This document shows positions 8,252 to 16,657 of a stretch of DNA of 44,983 bases, piece by piece (the stretch's first letter is position 1; every line of letters begins with the position of its first letter). This DNA comes from a virus, in the IMG/VR virus record IMGVR_UViG_3300028920_000117, positions 1 to 44,983 of that record; one strand, 5' to 3'. Under the pieces are notes generated by a model. It saw only the letters and a list, made by a program, of their open reading frames with translations, made no database searches and had not been told where the DNA came from. Made by a program: the position numbers and the translations under genes.

Positions 8252-8869
8252 ATGGCGCTCGTCACAGTCGATGAATACAAGGCGAGCCGGGGAATTTCCG
8301 GAGACGACTACGATGCGCGAATAGGGGGCGCGATCGACACCGCGAGCGCGCGTGTGCGCGAGTATTGCGGTCGAGACACCACAAATGGGTTTGAGTTAGA
8401 TTCTCGAACGGAGGTTTACAGCGGATCCGGGATCGACACGCTGAGGCTGCGTGAATGGCCGGTAGCGAGCGTAGAATCTGTGGCGTATCTGTCGTCTGTG
8501 TCCGATGGCGCGGCGTCCTACGAGTCAGCCATAGACTCTTCGTCTTATTATGCAGATGAGCGCGGGAATTTGTATCTTACGGGCAGTGTGTCGTGGGCCT
8601 GGGAGCACGGCGGAAAAAGCCGGGGAGTCTGGGCCAAGGGAGATCGAAATATCCGGGTCTCATATACGGCCGGTTATTCAGAAATACCCGACAACCTTAA
8701 AGAAGCGGTGATGATTCTATGCGATTCCTGGTTCCTTACTTCGCAACGTGATGTTGTGACGCTCAATCAGGAGGCGCGCGGCGTAGACAGTCGCCAATAC
8801 TCCGCGACGACGGAGGTGACCAGTCGGGTTTTGGCTCTGCTCGCGCCATGGAGGAGGCCCTACGCGTGA
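8252..8869 (+). CDS. Head-tail connector protein (gp6-like)
   Basis: 205 residues, ATG three bases after the preceding stop. It starts with MALVTVDEYKASRGISGDDYDARIGGAIDTASARVREYCGR split as a helical N-terminus, then REWPVASVESVAYLS, the hallmark of phage gp6/adaptor proteins, which form the ring under the portal. The C-terminal region (NLKEAVMILCDSWF) is the usual last helix. Length is at the upper end for the family. The stop overlaps the next GTG. Confidence 0.8.
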   Translation: MALVTVDEYKASRGISGDDYDARIGGAIDTASARVREYCGRDTTNGFELDSRTEVYSGSGIDTLRLREWPVASVESVAYLSSVSDGAASYESAIDSSSYYADERGNLYLTGSVSWAWEHGGKSRGVWAKGDRNIRVSYTAGYSEIPDNLKEAVMILCDSWFLTSQRDVVTLNQEARGVDSRQYSATTEVTSRVLALLAPWRRPYA

Positions 8870-9231
8870 AATCGCCGCCGATCAATTACGGCCCGCTCGG
8901 ATTCGAGACAACATGCGAGGTGAGCGTGCCCGTGTATTGCCCCGATTCCGCGGGCAGGCCCACGGCTACCGAGGCGACCGAAACCTATCACGTCCCGTGC
9001 ACGATTGAGCCGTCGGGCGCGTCTGAGACCATGCGACTTGGAGACGGTCTGGTTAACGAATCAACCACCACCTGGGTAGCCTTTCTTCCCAGACTTCGGG
9101 CAAGCGGAGTTCCGCTGGCATTGCCGGCGTCTTCGGTGATCATTGCAGACAGCATAGCGTATGAGGTTAAGGGGGAGGGTCAGGCGTACGCGGACGGGCT
9201 CCAGCGCGTTCCCGTGGAGATCAAGACTTGA
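8866..9231 (+). CDS. Probable head-closure/stopper protein
   Basis: 121 residues from GTG 8866, which overlaps the connector stop (GTGA) and has GGAGGAGG at 8850-8857, eight bases upstream. The ATG at 8848 overlaps that ribosome site itself and is less likely. Beta-rich sequence, small size and position between the gp6-like and gp10-like genes suit the head-closure (stopper) protein, which caps the connector and joins the tail. The assignment is by synteny; the sequence itself is not diagnostic. Confidence 0.65.
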   Translation: MKSPPINYGPLGFETTCEVSVPVYCPDSAGRPTATEATETYHVPCTIEPSGASETMRLGDGLVNESTTTWVAFLPRLRASGVPLALPASSVIIADSIAYEVKGEGQAYADGLQRVPVEIKT

Positions 9232-9635
9232 TTCGTGATTACTCCGCCAAGTTCCTTTCTGATTTGTCCGACGCACTCGACGACGGGCTGCGCGCGGCGT
9301 CTCGAAGAGGGTCGGACATTGCCGCCCTGAGCATGAGGCCGGCGCCTGGCGCAGAGGGCCAATTGATCCGCCACCGGGTCTCGTCTTCTCCGGGAAACCC
9401 CCCGTTTGTCCGCACGGGCCGGCTGCGCTCGAGCCTGGCTTACGAGAAGACGGGCCCGCTTGCCTGGGGCTTCGGTACCAGCGTTCGATACGGGCGGCTT
9501 CTCGAGCGCGGCACTTCACGCATGAAGTCCAGGCCGTTTCTGCGCCCCGTGCTGATTCGCAACGGCAAAGACATTACAAGGGAATTTGTTTTTGCCGTAA
9601 AGAGAAAAATAGGAGGGGGGCAAGCAAATGGCTAA
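9228..9635 (+). CDS. HK97 gp10-like tail completion protein
   Basis: 135 residues from a TTG start (9228) overlapping the previous stop, with GGAG upstream. It carries the family signature: a helical start, SSPGNPPFVRTGRLRSSL near 53-70, then YGRLLERGTSRMKSRPFLRP near 90-110. HK97 gp10 family proteins act at the head-tail joint or tail completion. Length is typical. The stop overlaps the next gene by eight bases. Confidence 0.85.
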   Translation: MIRDYSAKFLSDLSDALDDGLRAASRRGSDIAALSMRPAPGAEGQLIRHRVSSSPGNPPFVRTGRLRSSLAYEKTGPLAWGFGTSVRYGRLLERGTSRMKSRPFLRPVLIRNGKDITREFVFAVKRKIGGGQANG

Positions 9636-10062
9636 GCCAAATGTTTATAGTGCAATGGAAGCCGTATACAATCGGCTAAATGAAGATCTGACTTTGACAT
9701 ACGCAAAATCGGTTTGGTCTGGCCACGTTTCGCCGGGCGAGATTCCAAAGTGCGACGAAAAGCCGATCGTGATTCTTTCGTATTCGTTCGATAGGGACCC
9801 CACGTTTGACAGTGACGACGGATGGCTCAATTTAGAAGCCTGGGTTCTGCATCACGTTGATGCCCCGCCATCGGATCGAGAAACCGTAGTATCCCGGATC
9901 ATTGGAGACGGCAGCACGCACGGCTTGCTCAGGTGGGTTCCGGCCATCACGGGGATCGGCACAAATCCTTTTGAGCCGAACGGGACCGAGCAGGACGGCC
10001 CGTACGATGATCAGCACGTCGCCGCGATTATTCCATTCCGCGCATATCTTACGGAAGGCTGA
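9628..10062 (+). CDS. Probable tail terminator protein
   Basis: 144 residues with AGGAGGGGGGCAA before the ATG. Starts with a helix (YSAMEAVYNRLNEDLTLT) followed by mixed strands and IVILSYSFDRD, and ends with IIPFRAYLTEG. The position directly after gp10 and before the tail tube gene is where the gpU/tail terminator lies in siphoviruses. It would cap the growing tail tube. The call is by synteny and size. Confidence 0.65.
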   Translation: MAKPNVYSAMEAVYNRLNEDLTLTYAKSVWSGHVSPGEIPKCDEKPIVILSYSFDRDPTFDSDDGWLNLEAWVLHHVDAPPSDRETVVSRIIGDGSTHGLLRWVPAITGIGTNPFEPNGTEQDGPYDDQHVAAIIPFRAYLTEG

Positions 10063-10064
10063 CA

Positions 10065-10895
10065 ATGGGTGCAACATCTGGTATTACCGGTGCGCTGACC
10101 GCCACGGGCGCAAGCACCACAAAGGATCTTATTGATGCGATCGACTTTTATACTTCGACGCTGACAATCAGTTCTGCGGAAATTCCCGCGTCTGGATTCG
10201 CATCGTCTCTTGTGTTTTCTAAGTATTTGCAGGATCTATACGACTGGAGCATTACTTCTCAGGGAAGGTTCCCCAAAGACGCTCAGGCCTCGTTTCGGTG
10301 CAACGTGACGCAAAACGGAACGGATCTCTATCTCACAAACGTATACGGCTTTGCAGTAGACCTTTCGATTCCTGTAGAAAAAGATACAGATTTTACGGCC
10401 ACGGTCGCGAACACTTGGGGATACGTTGGTCCAATTGAGGGTAGATTTAGCATTAATGCGAGGATCAACAGCGCGAATCCCGTGAAACTGCCCACGGTCG
10501 ACCTTGGCTCACCGGGCCACGATTTATCTTTCCGCATTGGAATCGAAGACACAAACGATGATATCATTTCGGTAGATGGTACAAACGGGGGGGCGCGTAT
10601 TTTGAGCGTTACTCCGGTTGTTGCGCTTGGGGCGCAGAATGACGTTACCATCGCGGGCGTTTTTTCTGGAGACGTGCAGATTGACGGCGATAATTCGATC
10701 TTTGCGGTATCATCGCCAGGCACGCCCGAAAACATCGCGCTGCCGACTCCGACACAGATTCAATTGCAAGCGGCGACTGGGCGCACGTATACGGGCCAGG
10801 CGTTCTGGTCCGCATTCAGCGTGTCTTCACAGCCCGGCTCTGCGATTAACGTTTCAGTGACTTTCCAGGGGACCGGAGAACTCACGATCGCCTAG
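10065..10895 (+). CDS. Probable major tail (tube) protein
   Basis: 276 residues, starting two bases after the previous stop. Almost wholly beta-rich and Ser/Thr/Gly-heavy, with few basic residues, as in tube proteins. The C-terminal part (about 215-276, VSSQPGSAINVSVTFQGTGE) repeats a strand-rich module. It follows the tail terminator and precedes the tape measure, so tail tube is the best fit; direct motif support is limited. The stop overlaps, tail to tail, the stop of a minus-strand gene. Confidence 0.7.
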   Translation: MGATSGITGALTATGASTTKDLIDAIDFYTSTLTISSAEIPASGFASSLVFSKYLQDLYDWSITSQGRFPKDAQASFRCNVTQNGTDLYLTNVYGFAVDLSIPVEKDTDFTATVANTWGYVGPIEGRFSINARINSANPVKLPTVDLGSPGHDLSFRIGIEDTNDDIISVDGTNGGARILSVTPVVALGAQNDVTIAGVFSGDVQIDGDNSIFAVSSPGTPENIALPTPTQIQLQAATGRTYTGQAFWSAFSVSSQPGSAINVSVTFQGTGELTIA

Positions 10896-11080
10896 TCGTG
10901 CGCGGCGTCTCCGAATAGGGCGAAAGCCATGGCAAACGGCCAGATGATTGGCACAAAAATCGAGATGATGCAGAGCCCAGAGAGCAGGCGCCTTTCTTTG
11001 ATGCGCCTTTGGGCCCCGGTCCAGTGCGCGATCGCTGATAACAGGCAAACCGTGGCGAATACGAGAATCAGGGGTTCCAT
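10892..11080 (-). CDS. Small membrane protein antisense to the tail operon
   Basis: 62 residues. The start is fixed by AAAGGAG six bases before the ATG at 11080; another ATG lies two codons further upstream, inside that ribosome site. Two hydrophobic segments, residues 3-19 (LILVFATVCLLSAIAHW) and 33-57, are joined by a basic loop (RRIKERR), giving a membrane hairpin. It fills the gap between tube and tape measure, where tail assembly chaperones normally lie. The stop shares two bases with the stop of the tail tube gene. Function unknown; a holin, antiholin or superinfection-exclusion protein are possibilities without direct support. Confidence 0.6.
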   Translation of the reverse strand: MEPLILVFATVCLLSAIAHWTGAQRRIKERRLLSGLCIISIFVPIIWPFAMAFALFGDAAHD

Positions 11081-11151
11081 GGACATCTCCTTTCGATCGT
11101 CAATTTTACCGCCGAGGCACTGACGAGTCAAGCCGCTAGCAAGGATACGCC

Positions 11152-12198
11152 ATGGCCAATAAAATTGCCGAAGCGTTCATCGAACTGAAGGTTCGGGGCA
11201 AGCGAGCCGCCGTGAAGGCGATCGACGAGGTCAAGCAGTCCGCCGGCTCAATGGGCGGCAAGTTCGACGCCGCGCTCGGGTCGCTTGGCGCAAAAATGGA
11301 CAAGGCGACGGAAGGGGCCCGCAAACTCCAAGGGGCGATCGCCGGCATCCTGGGGATTGCTACGCTCGTCGCGGCCGCGTTCTACAAATTAGGCAATGCA
11401 ATTTTTAGCGCAACGCAGTATTTTCGGTCTGCGAAAAAAAGAGTAGAGGAATTTAGAAATGAACTCTCGGCAAGCGGAAAGGATCTATCTCAGCAGGCAT
11501 CCGCAGTTCGAGATAGATATAACGAACTCACCAGCGAGTTAGAAAAGGGCGTTCCCTCTTTCTTTCAGAAAAGGTACATATCCGAACTCAAAGAACTAAA
11601 CAAACTACTGGTTGAAATCAGTTTTACTGAGCGCGCAAGATCACAAAGATCATTCGATAAAATACTGCAAGAAGAAAGGGCGATCACAGAAGAACGCAAC
11701 AGGCAGTTGCGGGCAATTATTGAACAATCCGCTGTGCAACTCGAAACGGACCCAATTAGCAAAATTCAACTTAGAAACGCCCAGCAGCAGCGAGACATTC
11801 AAAACGAACTGCTGAATGTTGCTAAAGAATTACAGGAGGCTATGTCTGATCCGGCCAACGATACTGTAAGGATCAACATGCTTCGAGAGCAGCGGCGATT
11901 GCTCGAAATACAACTACAAATGGTCAACAAGATTGCGCAGCAGGAAATTAAAGGGATCGAAAACGCAGAAGCACGAAGGCGGGAGGAAATCGAAAAACGT
12001 AGAAGGGCAGAGAGAGAGGCCGCGGAAGAGAACGCGCGGGTCATTGCCGAAGCCAACGCCAAGGCGATGCAGGATCTACAGAGAGAATTTGCCAACACGA
12101 TCTCGTCAATAAACTCACAGGCCGGCGCGTTTGTAAGGGTCGAAGACCTGGTGGCCTCCATTGCCGATGAGGTGCGGCAGATTCGGGGGAGAAGTTGA
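11152..12198 (+). CDS. Short tape measure protein
   Basis: 348 residues. The first 50 are Ala/Gly/Lys-rich (KAIDEVKQSAGSMGGKFDAA), residues about 58-88 form a hydrophobic segment (AIAGILGIATLVAAAFY), and 95-320 are long coiled-coil helices rich in Glu, Arg and Gln. This is the pattern of tail tape measure proteins, which set tail length and form a membrane channel on ejection. Most are over 700 residues, so a tail of only about 50 nm is predicted at the usual 1.5 angstrom per residue. No lysozyme or peptidase domain is seen. The next gene starts at a TTG overlapping the stop. Confidence 0.75.
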   Translation: MANKIAEAFIELKVRGKRAAVKAIDEVKQSAGSMGGKFDAALGSLGAKMDKATEGARKLQGAIAGILGIATLVAAAFYKLGNAIFSATQYFRSAKKRVEEFRNELSASGKDLSQQASAVRDRYNELTSELEKGVPSFFQKRYISELKELNKLLVEISFTERARSQRSFDKILQEERAITEERNRQLRAIIEQSAVQLETDPISKIQLRNAQQQRDIQNELLNVAKELQEAMSDPANDTVRINMLREQRRLLEIQLQMVNKIAQQEIKGIENAEARRREEIEKRRRAEREAAEENARVIAEANAKAMQDLQREFANTISSINSQAGAFVRVEDLVASIADEVRQIRGRS

Positions 12199-13259
12199 GC
12201 AGCGAATCCCCCCTGGTTACTTCCGTGCGTCAGGCGTTCCAGTCAGAGGAATCAACGCTCCATCGCACATTTCGCAATGTACCGGTCAATGTCAACGATC
12301 CCAACGTGTACTCTGCGCTGCGTTCGGTAGATCCGCCCTTGCCGGGTCTGGGAGACTTTATCGAAGGCACGGTGTATCGGGTGACGGCAATAAACGTGCG
12401 GCCCGTAGGCAGTCGCACAGATGTTGCAGATGTTACAGTTTCATATACGACGATTCCTGTAGAGGGCAGCCCGTCTAACGTTTCCAAGCAACCCGGAACA
12501 GAGGTGACATTTGAGATATTCCCCGAGTCTACCCAAATCGAAATCGACGCGGCCGTAGCGTCTCCCCTTATCACAAAGACAATAGAATTAGACGAACAGG
12601 GTACGCCAATTGGAGAAGTCGGCAGCGCGGTACCTGAAATCTCTCGCACGACCAGATCCATTGTGTTGGATCGTGTACGCGTCAATTACACAATCACGGG
12701 AACCGCTACGGCCCTGGGTCTTCCGATTGACTTTTCATTTGGAAGCGTGCCTGTTGCGCTTGCACAGCAAAGATTTCTGCACGTCATCGGAGGCGTGCCC
12801 TTGCTGTTTAGGTCCGGCGTCATACGGCAAGTGAGAAGGTCCGCGAGCACCCCAGAGGAGGCGGCAGATCCCAGCCTGCACACCTACGCGATCTCCTACG
12901 AATGGGTTTTTGATTCGGGCATAGGCTGGGGCAGCCCCCCGGAGCAGTGGACAGTTGATCCCGGGCTTGGCCCGGCCGACGATCTCGTCGTGGTTGCGAA
13001 TACTCGGGGGTCGGTGTCAGAGACAGAGGACTTTGACATATTTTCCGGAGTGTTCATTCCTAATATTCGTGCACCACTGGAAATAGAGCAGATTCTTAGT
13101 TCCCAGCAAAGATACATACGTCCGCCATATTGTGACGTTAACCTTGTTCTAAAGGCCGATCATTCGTTTCCGTATCCATCCTTTGTGCCGGCGCCGGAGT
13201 ACACACGAGCGGACAGCGTAGCGCGTTTGGCGTGGCAAAGCCTACCGGGGGTTTTCTAA
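12195..13259 (+). CDS. Tail-tip/baseplate protein, unknown family
   Basis: 354 residues from a TTG start (12195) overlapping the tape measure stop, with GGGGGAGAAG upstream. Strongly beta-rich with no signal peptide or TM segment. Its place directly after the tape measure suggests a distal tail or hub protein, but no diagnostic motif is seen. The stop overlaps the ATG of the next gene by one base. Confidence 0.65.
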   Translation: MSSESPLVTSVRQAFQSEESTLHRTFRNVPVNVNDPNVYSALRSVDPPLPGLGDFIEGTVYRVTAINVRPVGSRTDVADVTVSYTTIPVEGSPSNVSKQPGTEVTFEIFPESTQIEIDAAVASPLITKTIELDEQGTPIGEVGSAVPEISRTTRSIVLDRVRVNYTITGTATALGLPIDFSFGSVPVALAQQRFLHVIGGVPLLFRSGVIRQVRRSASTPEEAADPSLHTYAISYEWVFDSGIGWGSPPEQWTVDPGLGPADDLVVVANTRGSVSETEDFDIFSGVFIPNIRAPLEIEQILSSQQRYIRPPYCDVNLVLKADHSFPYPSFVPAPEYTRADSVARLAWQSLPGVF

Positions 13260-13582
13260 TGATCACTGAAATCTTTGACATAAGCATCTACGATCTTGAC
13301 AGCAGGATCATAGCGGTGCCGTGCTCACAGTACAAATACGCATCGGTGCAGGTTATCCCGTCTGATTACAGCAGCACAACCGGGGTCATTGAAATCAAAA
13401 AAAGCCTAACAAGCAATTCTTCGGATGCTGTATCGTTTTCTACGCCGATCACGCCCAACATGACAAGCAAGGCAATTACCGACGATATTAATATTCGGGA
13501 CGTACCGTTTATTCATGTGGCGAACACCACAGCAGATAGCGGCAAGTCGTGCCGCGTGGTCATCCATCTCTCGGAGGAATAA
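13259..13582 (+). CDS. Small tail-tip protein, homologue of 35387-35746
   Basis: 107 residues, start ATG 13259 sharing one base with the previous TAA. All-beta pattern: YASVQVIPSDYSSTTGVIEI, KKSLTSNS, VPFIHVANTTADSGKSCR. The protein at 35387 shows the same order of elements (V-I-E-x-x-K-S, AFST, P-x-x-x-V-x-x-TTA, C-terminal strand) and both are followed by a beta-helix-like tail gene, so they are syntenic homologues. Probably a small structural protein of the tail tip; function is inferred. Confidence 0.65.
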   Translation: MITEIFDISIYDLDSRIIAVPCSQYKYASVQVIPSDYSSTTGVIEIKKSLTSNSSDAVSFSTPITPNMTSKAITDDINIRDVPFIHVANTTADSGKSCRVVIHLSEE

Positions 13583-13585
13583 ATT

Positions 13586-14413
13586 ATGGCGATTGCATAT
13601 CTAAACGAGAATGCGACCAGCGCGGCGGCCGCGAACTGGTCAGACTCCACCGGATTTGCAGACGGTGCTGAACTTGTTTTGTCTACGTCAAACGGTATTT
13701 CCGTAATAAATGACGTAGATTATAGCAGTTTGACAACCGGCGTAGAATCATTCGAGATCCAAGAAACATTCAACGCAGACGCCGCAAGCGCCGGACAGCC
13801 GTTTGTTTTCGACGCGGACGCGAGTTCGGATGCCTTTGTTCGGCACCGCGGGCCGCGCAGATTTTACTACGGCGCGGGTGGTGGGTCCAACAATTGCAAT
13901 AACTATTACCAGGCCGGCAACGGGTCTACCTATTTGGAGGGTGGGACGTTTGATAATATGGACGTAGTCAGGGGCGAATTCTACGCCAATGAATCTACTG
14001 TAATTACTAACATGACCGCCTGGGGAGGGCGCGGAGCGATCGAATACAACGCAACAGACATTACTTTGTATTATCAGAGCAGGGGCCAATTTCTTCTCAA
14101 GCGTGGAGGAGAAATTATCGTAGGCGGCGGAACGCTTACTCTAGACATTCCTGATTCTTCGCCCAGCATTGACTTGACAATCAGGCGCGGCGGGCGGGTC
14201 ATCGTGTTGCGCGCAGATGTAATTGCCAATTGTCACAATGAAGGCATGCTCGATATGAGCAGGGCCAAGCGGCCCGTAACGCTTGGCGGGACGACCCACG
14301 AGCAAGGCCCGTACGCAAAACTTGTTCGCGGCAGTCTTAATCATGCAATCACCGAACCGCTTTATCTCGGCGGCGTGTATTCTGTGGCCAACCCTGAAAC
14401 CGGAAGCATTTAG
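13586..14413 (+). CDS. Beta-helix-like tail protein, homologue of 35777-36568
   Basis: 275 residues. The N-terminus (MAIAYLNENATSAAAANWSD) is followed by short Gly-rich turns and single strands repeated at about 20-25 residues (GGTFDNMDVVRGEFYANEST, VITNMTAWGGRGAIEYN, GGGTLTLDIPDSS, RRGGRVIVLRAD), which is the appearance of a parallel beta-helix. The counterpart at 35777 has the same architecture. Likely a tail-tip or fibre component at the virion surface. No enzymatic motif is seen. Confidence 0.65.
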   Translation: MAIAYLNENATSAAAANWSDSTGFADGAELVLSTSNGISVINDVDYSSLTTGVESFEIQETFNADAASAGQPFVFDADASSDAFVRHRGPRRFYYGAGGGSNNCNNYYQAGNGSTYLEGGTFDNMDVVRGEFYANESTVITNMTAWGGRGAIEYNATDITLYYQSRGQFLLKRGGEIIVGGGTLTLDIPDSSPSIDLTIRRGGRVIVLRADVIANCHNEGMLDMSRAKRPVTLGGTTHEQGPYAKLVRGSLNHAITEPLYLGGVYSVANPETGSI

Positions 14414-14415
14414 TA

Positions 14416-14946
14416 GTGAGCGTGTCCGTCTCGTATGCCCGCGTGCTCGGCGTGCGCACCGTGGAGGGGCGCACGCTGTTGGACGTGGCCGTACAGACGG
14501 ACGAGGGCGAGATACGCCCTGGAGAGATCGACGGCACCAATGTAGTGTTCGCTGATTCGCTTGTGGTCGGCATCGTAACCGGCAGCCGCGACAGTGGCCA
14601 GACATTCCGGCCGATGCGGCATGCGGGCGGTGGCGGCAGCGGTAATCTCAAGCCGGCCATCATCGTTTCGTCTCGACCAATCGGGGAAGACCTGTTCGAG
14701 TATCAGATAAAGGGCGTGCTGCCCATCGTAGACGACGGAGGCGACGATGTCGGCTCGGCCAGGTCATGGGAAATTGACGAGGCGTCCCCGATCGAAACGG
14801 CATACAATACCGCGGAGCGCGTGCCGTTTAACGGGTTCTCGTCTAACCCGGTCGCCACGGGAACGGGCGTATTGGTCTCGAAATTGCTAGGTTACAATTA
14901 CTTCTCAATGTCGAATGTTGAGGGAGCGTGCCAGGGTCCGCCCTGA
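14416..14946 (+). CDS. Tail-region protein, unknown
   Basis: 176 residues from GTG 14416, directly after the previous stop; the GTG is the first start codon in frame. Beta-rich first half (LDVAVQTDEGEIRPGEIDG) and a Gly-rich loop near 75-80 (HAGGGGSGN). It has no counterpart in the otherwise parallel gene order at 35387-37521. It overlaps the next gene by about 19 bases if that one uses GTG 14928. No family recognised; a minor tail protein by position. Confidence 0.6.
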   Translation: MSVSVSYARVLGVRTVEGRTLLDVAVQTDEGEIRPGEIDGTNVVFADSLVVGIVTGSRDSGQTFRPMRHAGGGGSGNLKPAIIVSSRPIGEDLFEYQIKGVLPIVDDGGDDVGSARSWEIDEASPIETAYNTAERVPFNGFSSNPVATGTGVLVSKLLGYNYFSMSNVEGACQGPP

Positions 14947-16643
14947 CGGGATGTGTTGCGATGGCCGAACGCTTGCATAGAAACTGTACCAGGCTGCTTA
15001 ATTCGGTCTATTCTACTGGCCGCTATGAATATGAAAAGGAAGCAGGAGAATTAGTAGGCACAGTAAGAACAGATACTATGCAATACAAGCGGCACCGCGC
15101 CCCTCTGCAAATAATCGGCGCAGAAATTAGTTACAGCGAGGAAAATCGACTTAATGGAGAACTGAAAGATCGTTACGATATAAGCATGTCGCTATTTTGG
15201 GGCGTTCAGTGGGTGACGCCCACTATGTGGGACTTTGTCCCGGGAAGTCCAGAGGAAATACTCCGCGCAGATACGGCGCCAGATATAGCATACGGATTTG
15301 CGCCCACAGACGAAGCGCTCAAATACCCACCAAGAACCGGTGTTCCACTTATCTTTGTTGCTTACAAATCATTTGCGGGAACACTTACCAGTCAATATGG
15401 AACCTCAGAAATTGGCATTCTTGACGCCATTACGACAATAGGAGATTCTTTTACTTTTGTTGATTGGGTTTTCTTTGAATTCCCAAGCCCCGGCTGCCCG
15501 GTAGATGATCCAATCGGAGGATATAGGTGGAACGCGCTCGATTTGTATCAGGGTTATATTGTAAAATATTCAGATTTTCCCATCGGAAACACTCTCACTA
15601 AAATTTCTTTATCTACTGTAGCAAGTAAAAACGGAATTGTTTCTAATGGCTATTTTAGAAATGATTCTTACGGAAGCACAGCAACACTAACAAGGCAAAT
15701 AAATCATTCAGCCACATACTGGCCCGTGCGCACGTATCCGCATCTCATCGAAGGATACGACGGCCCGTCCAATCCGGCCGGCCAGCCTGGGCCGTGTCCA
15801 CAGCCCACGATCCCCGCTAGGCTATTCCAGCCGTGCAACAGAGGATCCGTCGGCGGTTTACTCGTGGCGCCGTCTGTGCTCGACGTGTCCCCGTTTGGCG
15901 AGGATCCAGTCGTGCGCATCAACGGAGAGTGCTACCGATCGGTCGCCGACGTAGAGTCGCTCCGGGGCGCGGTTACGTTTCCAGAAATCGAAGAAGGATT
16001 CGACAATTGCGAAGATTGCTTGGCAAATCCTGTTCCGTGTTGGAGACTCGAGTCTTGCGGTGGATCAGGTGAGGAAATCATCGTAGCAAAATCAGAAATT
16101 GACAAAGTGCCCGGAATTGGCACAACCATCGTTTACGATAGAAAATGCTGGACAAAGGTAGCCGAAGTGGAAGCGGAGCCAAACGAAATAACAGCAGAGC
16201 AGATAGACGGCAGGTTTGATTCGTGCGAATCGTGCATCGATGCAAATGATCTTTTGTATGTTGTATTCAGCGCATGCAAACCAAATGATGGCCCGAGTAC
16301 TTTTTACGTCTTGCAGTCTGAATATTACGACGAAGAAGTGCCGCCGCAAACGGTCAATCTAAAGCCGGTATTTGGATATTCTCCTGGGTGCTATAGAATG
16401 GTAGCAACCGATGTAACAGACATACCAGACGACGCGCTTATTTTGGGACCAAATCTTCCTCGAGTGCGATCTTGCGGGGACCCTTTGTGCGGAGATCTGG
16501 TAGACTTTGACGATGCTCCGATTGATCCAAGGGTTGCGCAGCCTCGCACCGTTTCGAACCCGCTGCTTAACCCGAACGAAAACGCGATACAGTTGGCCAT
16601 ACAGTCTGACCCGCTCCGAAGATGCAGGGGCTGCGGTCAATAA
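14928..16643 (+). CDS. Large tail protein with repeated cysteine modules
   Basis: 571 residues from GTG 14928; ATG 14961 is an equally possible start, as neither has ideal ribosome-site spacing. Residues 1-260 are AT-rich in codon use and mixed alpha/beta. From about 320 three degenerate modules follow: CYRSVADV...FDNCEDC, CWTKVAEV...FDSCESC and CYRMVATD...RSCGDPLC, about 70-80 residues apart. These resemble Cys-paired beta modules in phage tail appendages. The end (NPNENAIQLAI...RRCRGCGQ) parallels that of the 36565 protein. Probably a receptor-facing tail-tip protein. Confidence 0.65.
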   Translation: MPGSALTGCVAMAERLHRNCTRLLNSVYSTGRYEYEKEAGELVGTVRTDTMQYKRHRAPLQIIGAEISYSEENRLNGELKDRYDISMSLFWGVQWVTPTMWDFVPGSPEEILRADTAPDIAYGFAPTDEALKYPPRTGVPLIFVAYKSFAGTLTSQYGTSEIGILDAITTIGDSFTFVDWVFFEFPSPGCPVDDPIGGYRWNALDLYQGYIVKYSDFPIGNTLTKISLSTVASKNGIVSNGYFRNDSYGSTATLTRQINHSATYWPVRTYPHLIEGYDGPSNPAGQPGPCPQPTIPARLFQPCNRGSVGGLLVAPSVLDVSPFGEDPVVRINGECYRSVADVESLRGAVTFPEIEEGFDNCEDCLANPVPCWRLESCGGSGEEIIVAKSEIDKVPGIGTTIVYDRKCWTKVAEVEAEPNEITAEQIDGRFDSCESCIDANDLLYVVFSACKPNDGPSTFYVLQSEYYDEEVPPQTVNLKPVFGYSPGCYRMVATDVTDIPDDALILGPNLPRVRSCGDPLCGDLVDFDDAPIDPRVAQPRTVSNPLLNPNENAIQLAIQSDPLRRCRGCGQ

Positions 16644-16657
16644 ACAACGGATAAACA

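Noticed and set aside
14041-14980. Diversity-generating retroelement at the tail tip
   Set aside because: No reverse transcriptase, and the related tail genes do not show template-variable repeat pairs with adenine-specific changes.
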